From Taeniopygia guttata (Eukaryota > Chordata > Aves > Passeriformes > Estrildidae): a stretch of 64,000 nt of DNA. Position numbers and translations under genes: made by a program. This document shows, piece after piece, positions 1 to 13,000 of the stretch. Location: contig NC_133026.1 of assembly GCF_048771995.1 (NCBI RefSeq), positions 118,005,501-118,069,500 on the forward strand. The letters run 5' to 3'. Under the pieces are notes generated by a model that did no database searches, was not told where the DNA came from, and saw only the letters and a program-made list of their open reading frames with translations. The first letter of the stretch is position 1. Each line of letters opens with the position of its first letter.

Positions 1-3000
1 CAGGATGGCTGCTAGCTTGCCATATGCTATCACTTTGGATGTGAAAGTGAAGAGATTTCTGATTCTATAATTCTTCTTCATGATCACACTCAATGAGTAA
101 CACCTAAAACTTGCCTTTGGGAATCCTCTGAAGAGCAGACTAGCTGCTGAATTCCCTTGTCACGTTGCTATTCAGAGAGGAAAAAAGGGACACAGCAGAA
201 CTCTTTATTTATGCTCTCTAATACAAATGTCATAAGTGAAAATATTTTATTAAATTTCAAATTTGTTTAACAGCATTCTTAGTAATACCACACTACAATG
301 TCTTTTTATATTAGATTATGAAAGATTGATAATCCATTCTGTGCCCCATTGCTGGTCTGAGGTTTGATAGCAGTAACAATTTCTAAGTATGCACTAAATT
401 GGAAGAGAAATGGGAGCACCATTATCACAAGAACAGGGAGTGCAATGAGGAAGATGGAGGCAGTGAGGGGAAAGGCTGCTTAGAAGACATCTGTGTGAAA
501 ACACTTGACTGTCACTCAGCATAACACACTGGTACAGTCAGTGGCACCTGTGACAAGTGGCACACAGTCAGTGAGAGATGACATCTGCAATTCTCTGTTT
601 TTCCAGTCACTGCTGACTTTGAGTGTTCAGTTTGTTCTAAAAGAAGTTAAAAAAATTATGGATACTGAAAAACAAAAGCATTAGTCTATTGACCTGCTGG
701 CTTTGAGGATACAGGTTCACGGTGGAAACTTATTTTCCATTCTATTTTGGATATTTTTTATTACATGTTCTAAGCAGAAAAAAAAGGTAATTCTTAAGAT
801 TAGCATGAATATAACTGACTCTATAACTTCTGAAGTATGTTATATAGAGACTGGAGTGTCAGATGTAGGGGCAAGTGTACCAGGATGCTGTAACCAGTCC
901 AGAAATGGAATAGACTAAGAGAGAGCTATTTAAATTCCTCTATTTCCTATATCACCTAATTTGGAAAATACTGATACTCCTTTTAAGCAATTTTATGTTT
1001 TAGTAGGGCTCAACATCCAGGAGATAATCAAGACTCTTTTTTCCCTGATAGCATATTCTATTTCTAAAAGCAGCAAGGTGCTTCTCTGCAGAAAATATGA
1101 AATCAAGATATACACAAATGGGCCTATTTAAAAGCTGTGATGACATACCCAGTTGATTCTAGGCTCATTTTGATTACTGAAAAATATAGTTTACTGCTGA
1201 CTTCGTCTAGTACTAGATTTTTGGTAATAGAGCCTTAGTTTAGTAAATAAAGCAATTGAGAAGTTTCTGGCCAGTCAAGGGATTCATCAAGAGTCTTGTA
1301 CAGATGGAAATCTTTTAATTGCTGCTTTTGAATGTCTTTGAGTGTAGAACTGTTGGTGATGGAGGATCACAATTCTTGTAGTACTGAATATTTGTAGTAC
1401 AAATATACATAAATACTGTATATATGTAGTCTTGTAGTACTGTCCCAGTCCTGATCAGAAATGCATATTTAGAGGCTTAGAAGAGCAAAGCCATAAACCC
1501 TAAGCACGAGGATTGAGTGTGAAGCTTTCCTGCACAGAGATCATCCGATGAGAGAGAAGGGAGGGGAATAAACCTAAATATTAAATATTAAAGCTGCTGC
1601 AACCAGGAACACATGGCAGTCCAGACAGCCCATCATCAGATAAAGCATGTGGCAAACTCAAAGTCACAATTTAAAGCAGGCAATATAAAGTCTGTTTAGA
1701 CTGCCAAAGAACCAGATGTGTCATGCGTGGAAGACTCTCTTTCCTTCACTGACTCTTTGCTTATGGGTCCTGTGATTGATATCCCAAGAGTATACCATAC
1801 TTTTTCCTTCACTGACTCAAAATCTGCTACCAATATGATTTAACTTACAGAGAAATGTTTGTAAAATAGAGCACTGAGTGTCTTTCTTCATTTAATAAAC
1901 TCAGCTTATGGCTAAATAATACAAGTATTTGTGTAGAAATGTGAAGTGAGGTTGGAAAAGTCTCAACACAACATGAATTAAGATGAATTAACATGCATTA
2001 CAGTTTCATTCACTTTGGGGAATTTAGTAACTTCTGGAGAAACCATTTTGTTTACTATCATCTGTTCAACATATGATTTTTCTTAGCCAATACTGTCCAG
2101 AATTATGCAGGTTCCTGAATTAATGTCTCTGTTTTTATCCAGAAATTCAGTAGGTAAATAAAAAAGTCAGAAAATCAGATGGCAGTGTTACTTATTTTAT
2201 CTAAAGGGACAATAAAGCTGTAAGTTTGAAGGAAAAGTATGACTTGAAAAATATTCTTTAAGCAGAGAAATAAGGCAGTAGGGTTTGGGAATCCCTTATG
2301 CTACCAAGAAAATAAACATAATCTACTTTTGGGGAACTCTGCTAAACAAAAAGCCAGAGCTGTTATTAGTAAGGGTTTTTACTTCCACAGAGATAAAACA
2401 AAAACAAAGCTTAATGCTCTGAACTGACACTTGTGAAAATTTAACCTATTTGCCCAGTAGCCACCTTTTCCTCAAATTAAGGAGCATTCATATTTGGCTG
2501 GATTCTGAATTCGCTGTTGCAATTCCATAAAAACCTCCTTGCAGGACCTTGGCTGCTTTCCCAAAACTCTTGATTGGCACAGCAGTGACTCTGTGTTTTC
2601 AAAGTTCAAGGTGTGGCTACAACTGAGTCATGGCTCAGAATAGTCACTGAACAGTCACTGAATGTGACATGATGATTTTGGCTCTTCTGCTGGAAGAAAG
2701 CAGGGTGGTGAAGGGGCTGCTAGGAAAGACTTAAGGCACTGACAACACACAGCAAGTTCCATTAATGCCACTCAGCATCCTGGAGATCTGCAGTAGTAAG
2801 CAGATGTTTTACGCATTGTTAAAACAACTTACAATTGATTTTTTTTTAGACATGCTATTACATTTGTTCATTACTTGATTGCAAATAAGCATTACCACAG
2901 AGGTTATTTGTTTAACGTCAATCTGGAACCTAATTTGCTAAACTATGATAAACCACAAACGCAGAGATGTTCTTTAAGTATTGTGCCTTTGTCACCGAAA

Positions 3001-5999
3001 TACCAAACTTACCCTTTGAGGTTTTACATCATTCATTTTGTTTAGAAAATTCACTGCTGTGCTCTCAGAATAAACCACTCCATGCTTCAGAAGCTGGATT
3101 TATGAAACATGGTGTAAACATGTTCTGCCTAAGAGCAGGCAGACTGCTTAAGGCATTCTGTAATTGTCCTGGGAAAACAGTTTCTAAATCATGTCAGATT
3201 TATTACTGCAATCTTCATCACATACCTGATACGGTAAATATTTCTTAAGGTTTTATAGTTTTTATCTGAAAAAGACAGATTGTTTAGTCTTCCTGACTTC
3301 ATGACATAATGCTGTTCATACTTTCCGTATGAAATACAGTTACCTTTGTGTGTGTTGCTTTGACTCACCAAGTTTGGAGGTATCATGGATAATGATGCCT
3401 GTATTTGTGTGAAGGTATAAAAATATACTTGCAGCCTTTAGTGAAAAGAGACATTGCTATCAACTTCATCCAAGATGTGTTACACCGGACTGAAATGACC
3501 AGGGTAGATCATGTCTCTCAGAGCTATTGTTATGACCTCTTGCTTGCTCCTCTTTTTAGACCCCTATTTCCAACTCCCACACAGAGAAAACTACTAAACC
3601 CAAGGAAAGACACCAACAAAATCCAAAGGGATCCAACAGAATAGGATACCAAGTTCAGAGGGTGTCAGTGGAGTCTGGTGCTCAGGTATTAGTTATTTCT
3701 TAGCATTGCTCATGTCTACTCAACATATTACAAAACAGAGCTTTGTCTGTTAAAACTTGATGAAAATTTACTAAGTATGATTTAAGATCTCCCTTGATAA
3801 AATAACTCACAAAAATTAATAAAATGCTGAAGAGAGCTGCTAGCTCCTTAAACGAGTCATCCCATCAGCATTTCTTTCCTTCTGTCCAACTGGAACCAAA
3901 TCCCTAAATTGGAAACATTCATAATAGCAAAACATTGTTGAGCTTATTTTCACCTGATAAGATTACTATTTATTATACTGTCTGGGTCCACTGTCCAAAA
4001 GACCTGTTTCAGAGCTGAAACTGCTATTGCCTAATTACACCGCAGTCACAGAACAGCAAATATCCGGAATTATGTGCTGAGCCAGCAGGTAGTAAAATGC
4101 CCCAACCCCTACCCAGAATGTTTCTGCAGGCTGTTTATGAGGAGATGAGGACAATGAAGTACAAGAGGGGTGAGAACTGAGGGGCAGGTGTGAAGAAGAG
4201 GGGCAGGTTTTTTCACAGCAGTCTGTAATCTCAGCTCAGCACCTGCACAGCCAGCAAAAGGAAAGGTTCTTTGAAAAAAGACAGCTGAGAAACTACGTAC
4301 ATAGACCTTCTGGGAGAGAACTTTTGATGCCAAGTGCTATTTCCATCAGGGAGCTGCTGCTTGCCAAAATATGTCCCCCAAGCAGCATTTTCACTAAAAA
4401 TCTCCTGCTGCTGCTATAGCACCCAGTGTTTTTATGAGACAGAGCTTCTGTGTGCTTACTCCTATCTAAAGGTGAAATGCTGGGCGGGGGAAGATCAGTT
4501 GGCCTATTTGATTTTGCTGAGTTTTTAGCAGGTAAAAAGGATGTATCTCAATTTGACTGAAATGGTCTCAGTGAGATGAAATTTCGGATTAAAAAATATA
4601 TAATGTTTGTATTGTTTTATGCTATCTTGAATGCATGAATTATGAGACCTGTGATCAATATTAAACCTCTCCTTTGCTCTACATTTTCTCCTAGAAAAAG
4701 ACAGCTGCTTTGATGGGATTTATCAAGAAATGCAAACAAAAGGGCTTTTTTTTTTTTAATTAGCAACAAGAATACATGTCCATTAAACACTAAATAAACC
4801 CAGATGGAGAGTTGTGTTTATTTTTTATTTAACTTTTTTAAAAATCCAGCTAATATCACATTCTCTGCTTTTATATGCTTTCAATTTGAATTGTAGTTTT
4901 TACATTGTACACTGGATAAATTCATAGGGTGAATTAATTTCCATTTGCAAGTATTGTAGTCTATAAAGCTGCAATGGGCAAAATATTTGCATTTTGAGCT
5001 ACACTTGATACACTATGTCAATACCACACAAATGTAGATCTTTAAAAAACTCTTAAATTGTTGGCTCCATATTTCTGCAGCTTCTTTCGTATTATATTTT
5101 TTTTGTGACTAGCTATCATTACATCAAGTTTCATGGAAAAGGGAGTTGGCATGCTCCATGGCTAAGAACAAGCTGCCAAACACTTGTATTATGCAAGAAG
5201 CAGCACAATATATGAGGTGATACTTTGTGATTCTGGTGTAGTTTTGTTTTTTTTCTGTCTCAAATGAAAAACATATCTCTTTGTTGTGCTTCCATTTTTG
5301 CTTTTGTAAAATAGAGAGGAGTGACCTAAGCCATACATCAGGATAATGTGTGGCCAAAACAGCAGAGGCCTCTTTGTCTGCCAAGCTCAACCAAGAGGCA
5401 ACATTTCCTTCGGTTAATCCTTAACATAACATAAGACAACTCTTACTTCTCTCTTCATAAACTGTAATTCAAAACTCTCCCTTCCTAGCTTCATTTGAGT
5501 AATGATTAATCTTGAAACAACAAAACCCCACATGCAATGGGGACACACGTTTTGAATGCGGTGAGGAGTGTTTGGTGTTCCTGTTTTATGAGCAAGACGT
5601 CACTGCTAAAAGCAAGCATCTGCATGCTCCTCACAGACAACAGATTCCAGTCTGAGACTACTGCATTGTATGGCATCTGGTGTTTTATAGCCATGCAGTT
5701 TAGAAATAAATACCTTCTCTGCAATTTTATAAGTTTAGAAATATTACCTTAAAGTCACCCATTTATTTAGTCTTGTAAGAAGCAAAGCTCTTTATATAAC
5801 AACTAATTTAAAAATTCCTCCTGTGTTTGCTCGAAATTTGTGCTGCTTTTTTCTCCTGAAAAAAAAAAAAGAAGTAATATTTTCCAGTGAGCCAGAGGGA
5901 CTTTTGTTGCTACATCCACCCTAATAGTTAATTTTTCCATTAGGTGCTGTAAAACTGGTCCTTCCAGTAAGATCCCTGCGTTTTCCTTCTACATAATCT

Positions 6000-6017
6000 T
6001 TTGTTTGTTTGTTTGTT
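6000..6017. repeat. TTTG tetranucleotide repeat
   Basis: Four TTTG units, the last followed by TTC. Simple repeat in CPA6 intron 1. Confidence 0.9.
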
Positions 6018-6710
6018 CAAATTATTTTATATTTCAGCAGAATTATTATTTTGCATTTTTATTGGCCAGCTATTAGCTACTCCATTAAGATTGTATTTCA
6101 TTAGCTCTAACAAGATAACTGAAATCTGGTAGATCCATTACTTGTGGCATAAACATTTAAAATGTATGTCTCTTCCCTCAGCTAATGTCACTTCACAGTA
6201 AAAACACCTGAATATTAGGAAGCTCTTTCCTCAGTTTTCACAGACCCGTCTCCTTTAACCACCCTGGAGAAGGCTTTTCCTCTGCTGGATGCCTCTTTTT
6301 TCCTGATATAACTGTGCAGGCTCCAGTGGCGTGACTTGCTGCAGACTCTGTGACCAAATGCCTTCTAATTCAAAGACCTCCCCGAGTGCAGTTGTCACAG
6401 ATAAAAGCTCACATGTATTTTTTCAATAGAGATAATGGTCTCTGGATTAAAGGCAAACAATGCAGAAAGATCAGATTTCACAGAGGGAAGTGTTCATCCA
6501 TCAGTCTCTGCTATTCTGTACCCTAAAATGTTTCATGGCGCTGTCTCGCTGTCCACAAATTGTTAGGACTGATCTCATGTGGCAAGGTAAAATCTGTGGG
6601 TTTTGCCCTCACAGCTTTGTTCAGCAGAAGCAAAAAATGAGTATTTCCTGGTCCATGGAGCGTTTTATTTACCATTTCTCTGTGGACCTTTCATAGGATT
6701 TGGAGAGGTT

Positions 6711-6730
6711 GCCTCTCTTAAAAGAGAGGC
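6711..6730. repeat. short inverted repeat, 9-bp stem and 2-base spacer
   Basis: GCCTCTCTT (6711-6719) pairs with AAGAGAGGC (6722-6730). Confidence 0.95.
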
Positions 6731-7424
6731 GTAAGGCTTAACTCATCCTGAGCACTACTATATACCGACTCCTTAACATGTAAGACAATTACTTTACTCT
6801 ACTTTTCCATAATCTCCCAGAGGTTTAAGATGATTTTTAATGGTTCTGTACCATTTTCTCATGTCTGTGGGTGATACATGCTAATCATTACAAACTGTCC
6901 TGCACCTTGGTGAGGCAGGGGCAGCCAGACTTCTGAGGTGCCTTTTTGTCCATTGTTCATTATATAGTAAGAAAACCACCAGCTATCTTATGAAAAAGGG
7001 GTGATAGGTGCAATGAAAAGTGATGAACATAAGAAAAATAACACACTGGTGGCTGACATGCCATCCACTGGCTAAGAACTAAGAATAGAGGGAGTGGATG
7101 CTAGCACTGATGGTCTTTTAGTCTCCAGGTCTGTGACACCTCTTAAATTGCTTCTGAACTGCAAAAGCACCTGAACTCACTGGACACCTGCTTTCTGATT
7201 TGATAGAGATTTTTTTGGCATATAAGGCTAGATAGAAGGCCTAGAAAGATATAACTACTTCATGCAGTAAAAAACATATGCTGTAGACAGGAGGAAAGGC
7301 TGAAGACCCCAGGTCCTCTCTCACCCAGTTTGAGCCTGAAATACCTACATTTCTGTTTCTATGTTGACCCAAAATCAACTGGCAAGAGTAGATCAGCAAC
7401 TTTGTCATGTCTGTCTGACAGAGA

Positions 7425-7652
7425 TTGATAAAAAAGCTTCACTGCGAGAGTTATCAAGCATTGGAGCAGGCCTGACAGACATGGTTGAACCACCAGTCTC
7501 AGCCATTCCTTGGGGGTCTTTAAAGAACATATGAATGTGGGCTTAGGAACATGGTTCAGCAGTGGACTCCGCTGTGTTAGGTTACCAGTTGGACCCAGTG
7601 ATCTTCAAGGTCTTTTATAAATGAAACAATTCTATGGTTCCATGATTCTATG
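7425..7652 (+). mobile_element. CR1 LINE 3' fragment
   Basis: The 3' end of a chicken-repeat-1 (CR1) non-LTR retrotransposon, in plus orientation. Recognisable parts are the TTCACTGCGAGAG block, the GGTCTTTAAAGAAC block, ACATGGTTCAG, a TTGGACCCAGTGATCTTCAA block and a terminal ATTCTATG-type tail at about 7630-7652. It is severely 5'-truncated and carries no open reading frame. Confidence 0.88.
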
Positions 7653-9380
7653 ACCAGATGATGTCCCCTTGCCTGGGGCCTCTCAGAGACAGGATACACC
7701 AAATGTGCTCAGACACTGCACAGCCCATGGCAAGCAGACAGGGTTCCTCCCAAGACCAGGTCTGGGCACAGGAGCTCTCTGTTCCTGTGTTTCCTGCTCC
7801 TCATAGCTGCTTCAGAGGGAGAACCACCATTCTCTCCAGAACAGCTTAGTGTTGAACAGAAAAAGCCCTTCCAGTAGTGATCAAAACCTGCATAATTAAA
7901 TATTTCACTGCAGTTCATATTCTAGGCTAGGCCTTGGAAAATATATCAGGAATTATTTTTATGCTGCTGGATAGCAAATACAAGAGATTTCATCCTTTAT
8001 ACACAAATGCTTTGATTTCCTCTGAAGCTTTTTTTTGGCCATATCAAAACATGACTTCATGTTTGACTATTTCAAAACCAAGAGAGCTGCTTCTGGTAAA
8101 ATCAAAATAAAAGAACATCAGCTGAACAAACTGAAGGTTAAACTATGTGATTTTTCACATGGAAAAGCAAATTACTTAGATTTTATGTTCTATTACTGAT
8201 CTCCATTTACATTTTTTACCATTGTTGCTACCACAAGTGGATGGATCAGGGATCCAGTCTGTTGATAAGGGAGCAGGATAAGGACATTCTGTGCTGTCTT
8301 TGTGCCTCTGGGTACACTGTGTGTTACTGGCAAGGACACAAGCTCATTCTGCAGAGAGATGTGAGTTACCAGCCCAGACTTGGCATTGTGCTTGCACAGT
8401 GACTCCTATTATTTGGTGTAAATTTTGGGCAGAGCATGTTTTTGGCTGTCTGGGCTATACAGTTCAAGTATTATTTCCCTGAAAGGTGAAAAAGGTCCAA
8501 GGTTTATTTCCCTGAAAATACGAAACTGTGATGTGACAAAAAAGACAGAGTTATTAATAAAACATACTTAATTAAATGTCTTCCCTGCTTTCTTTACAGG
8601 TAAGAGCTATTGCTTGCATAACACCAACCTATTTAACAAATAGATGCTATTTTTTCTGTAGACCCTATCATGCCAGTCTTGTTCATTAGGTAAAGAGCTT
8701 CAGACATTAAGCATAATGAAATCCCTTTGCTTAAAAAACCCACAGGATGATGGTTAGTACCAAGGTTGAATTTTTCTTTGGTTTTGCAATTTCAGGAAAG
8801 TACTTATTTGAAAATAAGCATCATGCTATTCTCTCTTTGAGTCTGAAATACTCATTTGCAATTGTTGCACTGACACAGGTCTGGAGAGGAATCTGGCAGT
8901 CGGGACTGATCAAGATGCCAAATTCTGCTGAGGTAAGCTCACGGTGTGCTCCTTGGATTACACACCTGGAATAAACTGGTTTCAGACAACTGCTCCCAGT
9001 GCACAGACTCGAGGTACACAGGCAAGTACCAAAAACCCAGCCATTCCTTCCCCTTCCCTGTGCTGCAGAGGTTCTGCAGCAGCCACAACATGATAAGCTG
9101 TCAATTAAGTCCTGGGGATAAAAAAATGAAGAAGTGGGGTTTTTTCCCCTCTGTGCTCCTGGAATTGTCTTGTAGGCAGAGATGTGCCAGTCCCTGAGCA
9201 GAGGCTGCACATCTGGATGAGCAGAAGCACAACTGACTGCCGTGGCAGAAGGTGGTCACTAGTGTGGGTTAGCAGGGTTTGGCTGTATGAGTGCACTGCA
9301 GCCTCAGACTAGCATCTGGTGGTAATCTTGGTAGGAGTATGGTGGAATAAATTAAAGAGTTTTTCATTAGGCCTGCTAAA
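7653..9380. other. intronic, nothing recognised
   Basis: CPA6 intron between two CR1 copies. A minus-strand open frame at 9210-8821 is not similar to any protein I know and is treated as chance. Confidence 0.6.
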
Positions 9381-10000
9381 ATAATTTAGAATAGTTTGGG
9401 TTGGAAGGAAACTTTAAAAGCCATCTACTACAATGCCCTCGGAGGGACATCTTTCACTAGTTCAGATTGCCCAGAGAGGTGGTAGATGATCCATCCCTGA
9501 AATCCTTCAAGGTCATGTTATATGGAGTTCTGAACAACCAGAGCTGTTCCAGTACATTGTTTCAGTGTTTCAGTGTTGTCATTGTAGGTTTCTTTCATCT
9601 ATCTCGTCTAAATAAACCCTTTTTGAGTTTAAAGCCATTACCCATTGTCCTATTGCTACAGGCCCTGCTAAAAAGTTTGTCCCAATCTTTCTTATAAGCT
9701 CCCTGTAAGTACTGAGAGGTGGCAATGGGGTTTCCCTGGAGTCTTCTCTTCCCCATGCTGAACAACCCCAGCTCTCACAGCCTTCCCTCACAGGAGAGGT
9801 ACTTGAGTCCTCTCACCATTTTCATGATCCTCCTCTGGACTCGTTTCACTAGGTCCATGTCCTTCTTATGCTGGGGTCCCGAGGTGGGCTCTCATGAGAC
9901 AGGAGTATATGGGCAGAATCACCTCCCCTGACCTGCTGGCCATGCTTCTGTTTGTGCAGCCCAGGATATGTTTGGCTTTCTGGTCTTTGAATGCCCAGAA
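9381..10000 (-). mobile_element. CR1 LINE 3' fragment with internal inverted segment
   Basis: A minus-oriented CR1 copy of about 620 bp. It opens with the reversed 3' end (TTTGGGTTGGAAGG at about 9397) and continues with CCCATTGTCCTATTGCTACA, a CTTCTCTTCCCCATGCTGAAC block, CTCCTCTGGACTCGTTTCAC and GCAGCCCAGGATATGTTTGG. The 71 bp at 9467-9537 read in the opposite direction to the rest of the element, while the sequence on both sides is collinear with CR1. It is 5'-truncated and non-coding. Confidence 0.88.
9467..9537 (+). repeat. inverted internal segment of the CR1 copy
   Basis: TTGCCCAGAGAGGTGG at the left and a degenerate TCTGAACAA at the right are the plus-strand form of a CR1 segment that should read in minus orientation here. 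The expected segment begins TTGC and ends GCAA, so its ends are themselves short inverted repeats, and both breakpoints fall on them (right copy now ACAA). The CR1 consensus used is from memory. Confidence 0.75.
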
Positions 10001-13000
10001 TTTATTTTTAATCTCAACTAAAAAGGGCATTTTTTTTTTATCTCTGAGTTAACCATGAGATGCTGCTAACTGTATCATTACTATTCTGAAGATATTTGAA
10101 ATACAGTATGATATAAGAAACAGTAATTTTTTCTTACAATAATTTTACTAAAATAAACCCCCTACAAACTCATTTTCAAGGTCCTGCTGTGGTAGTATCC
10201 TCTGTATCCCTGCCTTACCTGAGCTGCAGAACATAAAGAAAAGAAAAACTGTTTTGATTTGGTAGGATATATCTGTTTTTTTCCATGGCTGTATTTAAGC
10301 AATCTAGAACATCTTCTCTTTGGAAAATGCTGTTTAGTGTATTGTTTTGTTAGGTAACTTTATGGTGTGGATGCCCTTTAAATAAATAGACTGTAAGTCC
10401 CATTGTTCCCCAGAGGAAGAGGAGGCTCAGCAGAGCATTGTTCTCCAGAGCATTCAGTCAGCACAGGCAGACACAGAAAGAATGAGTTCATACTCCTTGT
10501 CCACTGCTGGATTCCAGCTCCCACCCTATCCTCCTAATTTGGCAAGTTCAAGGTACAAAATAATTTTAAAAATGGAATTTATTGTCCCCATCTATTTGTT
10601 GGTCTGAATATATTTTCAATTCAGAGTACTTTGGCTTATCTACCCACAGTTCCCTTCCATAAAATGCAGTTTTGGAGTTTTCTTTGAAGATATTTTCCTG
10701 AAAATCACTGTCTGTTTAAGGTCTAATGCTGATCTGATATACTGGGGTGCAAATTAGTAGCACCCTTGAAATTCACACACATTTTGCTGTAATACCAACA
10801 TCAAATCAGAACCATTAACTTTGTACCCATATGTAGAGTCATGTGAACAAAACCTTTAAATCAGAATCATAATTAACTGAAAAAAAAAATAGAATTAGGC
10901 TTAATTGTCTCCAGATAGACTGTAAGTCCCAGTTCTTGCAAATCTGAGGCCAGGAAAAAATATGAGTGTTTTACCCAGAGTAGAGTTTTCAGAGAGAGGT
11001 CTAATGTATAGCCGTAATTATTGGTTCTCCTTTTCCAACTAGACCTGCTTATTGTAAATAGGATGGAGAGCATGACTTTCACTTGTTTTCTGCATGAAAA
11101 ACAATACTGATAACATAAATATGTAAGTTAGGTGGACAGGGGGCAGTAACAATGCTGTTTCTTTTAAATTATATTCTATTTTTATTTTGTATTGAGAAAA
11201 ATTATTTTAATCTCCTGCCTGAGAGCAAAACAAATTGTATTGCCTGAGCAGTAAAAATACTGATTGTTGACCTCCACTGCTGGCCTCAGTTTTTAGTGCT
11301 ATATGCAAGCCCAAAGAGATGCCTGATATATGATCGATATACCTGCTTATTTCTCAACTTTTGCATGAACATTATGCACACAGTGCCCTCTTAAATACTA
11401 TGTTCTACCACAGAAGAGTGAGTGCAGTTTCTATTATGTATGAAGTAAAATTAAGGAGGACATATAAGCAAAGAGCAATTCTGCAAAACAGAGTTTACCT
11501 CCAGGAGAATGGTGAGAGATGATTGATGGTGTCCATTCACCTTCAGCTGGCTACAACAATAAATGTTTCCTACAGCATTTTTAACCACGTAAGGCCACTT
11601 CAGATGTGTGGATGACATTTTTACAGGTATTAGAATTACAGGAGAAGAGACTTTGGGATCCTGTTTATCATGCAGTGTGGGATACAGTCCTATGCAGTGT
11701 ATGAAGCTAAGGGCTCCCTATAAAATGCCAGCAGTGTATTCAAGAAAAGCAGATTTTTAATCTGCCTTTTTCAAATTCACTCCTTTCAGAACTGTGAGTT
11801 TCCTTCTGGGCTAAAAGTAGGTTCCACTGTCTTTTAAGTGAATTGCTCACATATTTTAGATTCTTATTTTCTTTAATAATAATAAAAAATTAATATATAT
11901 GTAATTTATATAGTGTCTGTCCCCTGTTAAGCACTTAGTAAGTCCTGTACAATATGTTCACATTTGAGAACTTCATTTTAAGGAGCCTATGCATGTGAAC
12001 TCACAGGAGCAGCATCTGCAAGGATAGTGTAGAAGTGGGAGCTTTGGAGTTCACTGTAACTACTACCAGAAGCTCTGGGAAAAGCTATATTTCTTTTCCT
12101 GCTTAGTTTCATGAGAAAATAAAGCTGGTGTATCCAAAGGATCTCAGTGTATCTGCCTGAGGGTCTAAGTAGATTTTGTATGTGAATTCCTTATTTTTAA
12201 AAGTATCTTTTTCTAAGCACCTCTTAGATGTACCGCAGTTGGTCTTTTTTTTTTTTTCCCAGAAAATAATTGCTAGATGCTACCCTGAACATGAATTTTC
12301 TTTAATAATAGACTACATTCCCATTTGTAACATACACACTTCAAAAAATGAGGAAAGTGTGTTTATTGGAATTTCTTTTTCACTTCCAAAAGAATAATTC
12401 TTACTGAAAGGCCATAGGTTGCATATAAGGTAGGAAACCTAGGACAGGTTCAAAGCTCCTTAGTATGGGTGCAAGCTTTGCCCATGTCTTGATATTTTAT
12501 ATCTTACCTTACTTTCCATGCTTGTTCCCCCCCATCTTCTCCAGCTGCAAAGGTCAGAAGCCACAGCACCAGGCAATGGTGGCCCAGTTTGGATAAGTAT
12601 GGGAACCAGGCTCACATGGTGACATGTGCCTGTTTATCAGTTTAGACACAGCCATAATAAACTGGGAACCTCCTTGGCTGGCATGCACTTTACCTATGTA
12701 GGGAGGGTGTGTGTACTCTTCCAATTATTTTGAAAAAGAAATTTAAAGTGGGAAAGAAAGAGCAACTGAAACACTTTGTATTTTTCACTTATAATGAGGA
12801 GAGCAAAAAAACTTGTAAAAGGTAAATTTATCATGCTTGGACATAAAGGAGAAAAATAATCAAAAATTGATTTTTTTCCTATAGGATGACATAAATATTG
12901 TGCAGGGGAATATCAGGTAATGAGAAAGCACATCATTAGAGCTGAGGTGTTGGAACAAGAATTGGTAAGTGGTCCCAAAGCTGTTGTGAATTTCACTGAT

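Larger units (their letters stand above)
1..7424. other. intronic, no gene or repeat family recognised
   Basis: AT-rich CPA6 intron sequence. Besides the TTTG run and the 6711 inverted repeat, a cluster of TTGTAGTAC words lies at 1376-1440. No supported coding sequence, RNA gene or transposon was seen. Confidence 0.6.

Noticed and set aside
8821..9210. 129-codon minus-strand frame
   Set aside because: It is on the CPA6 strand, but has no similarity to CPA6 prodomain or catalytic sequence and no flanking splice sites I would trust.
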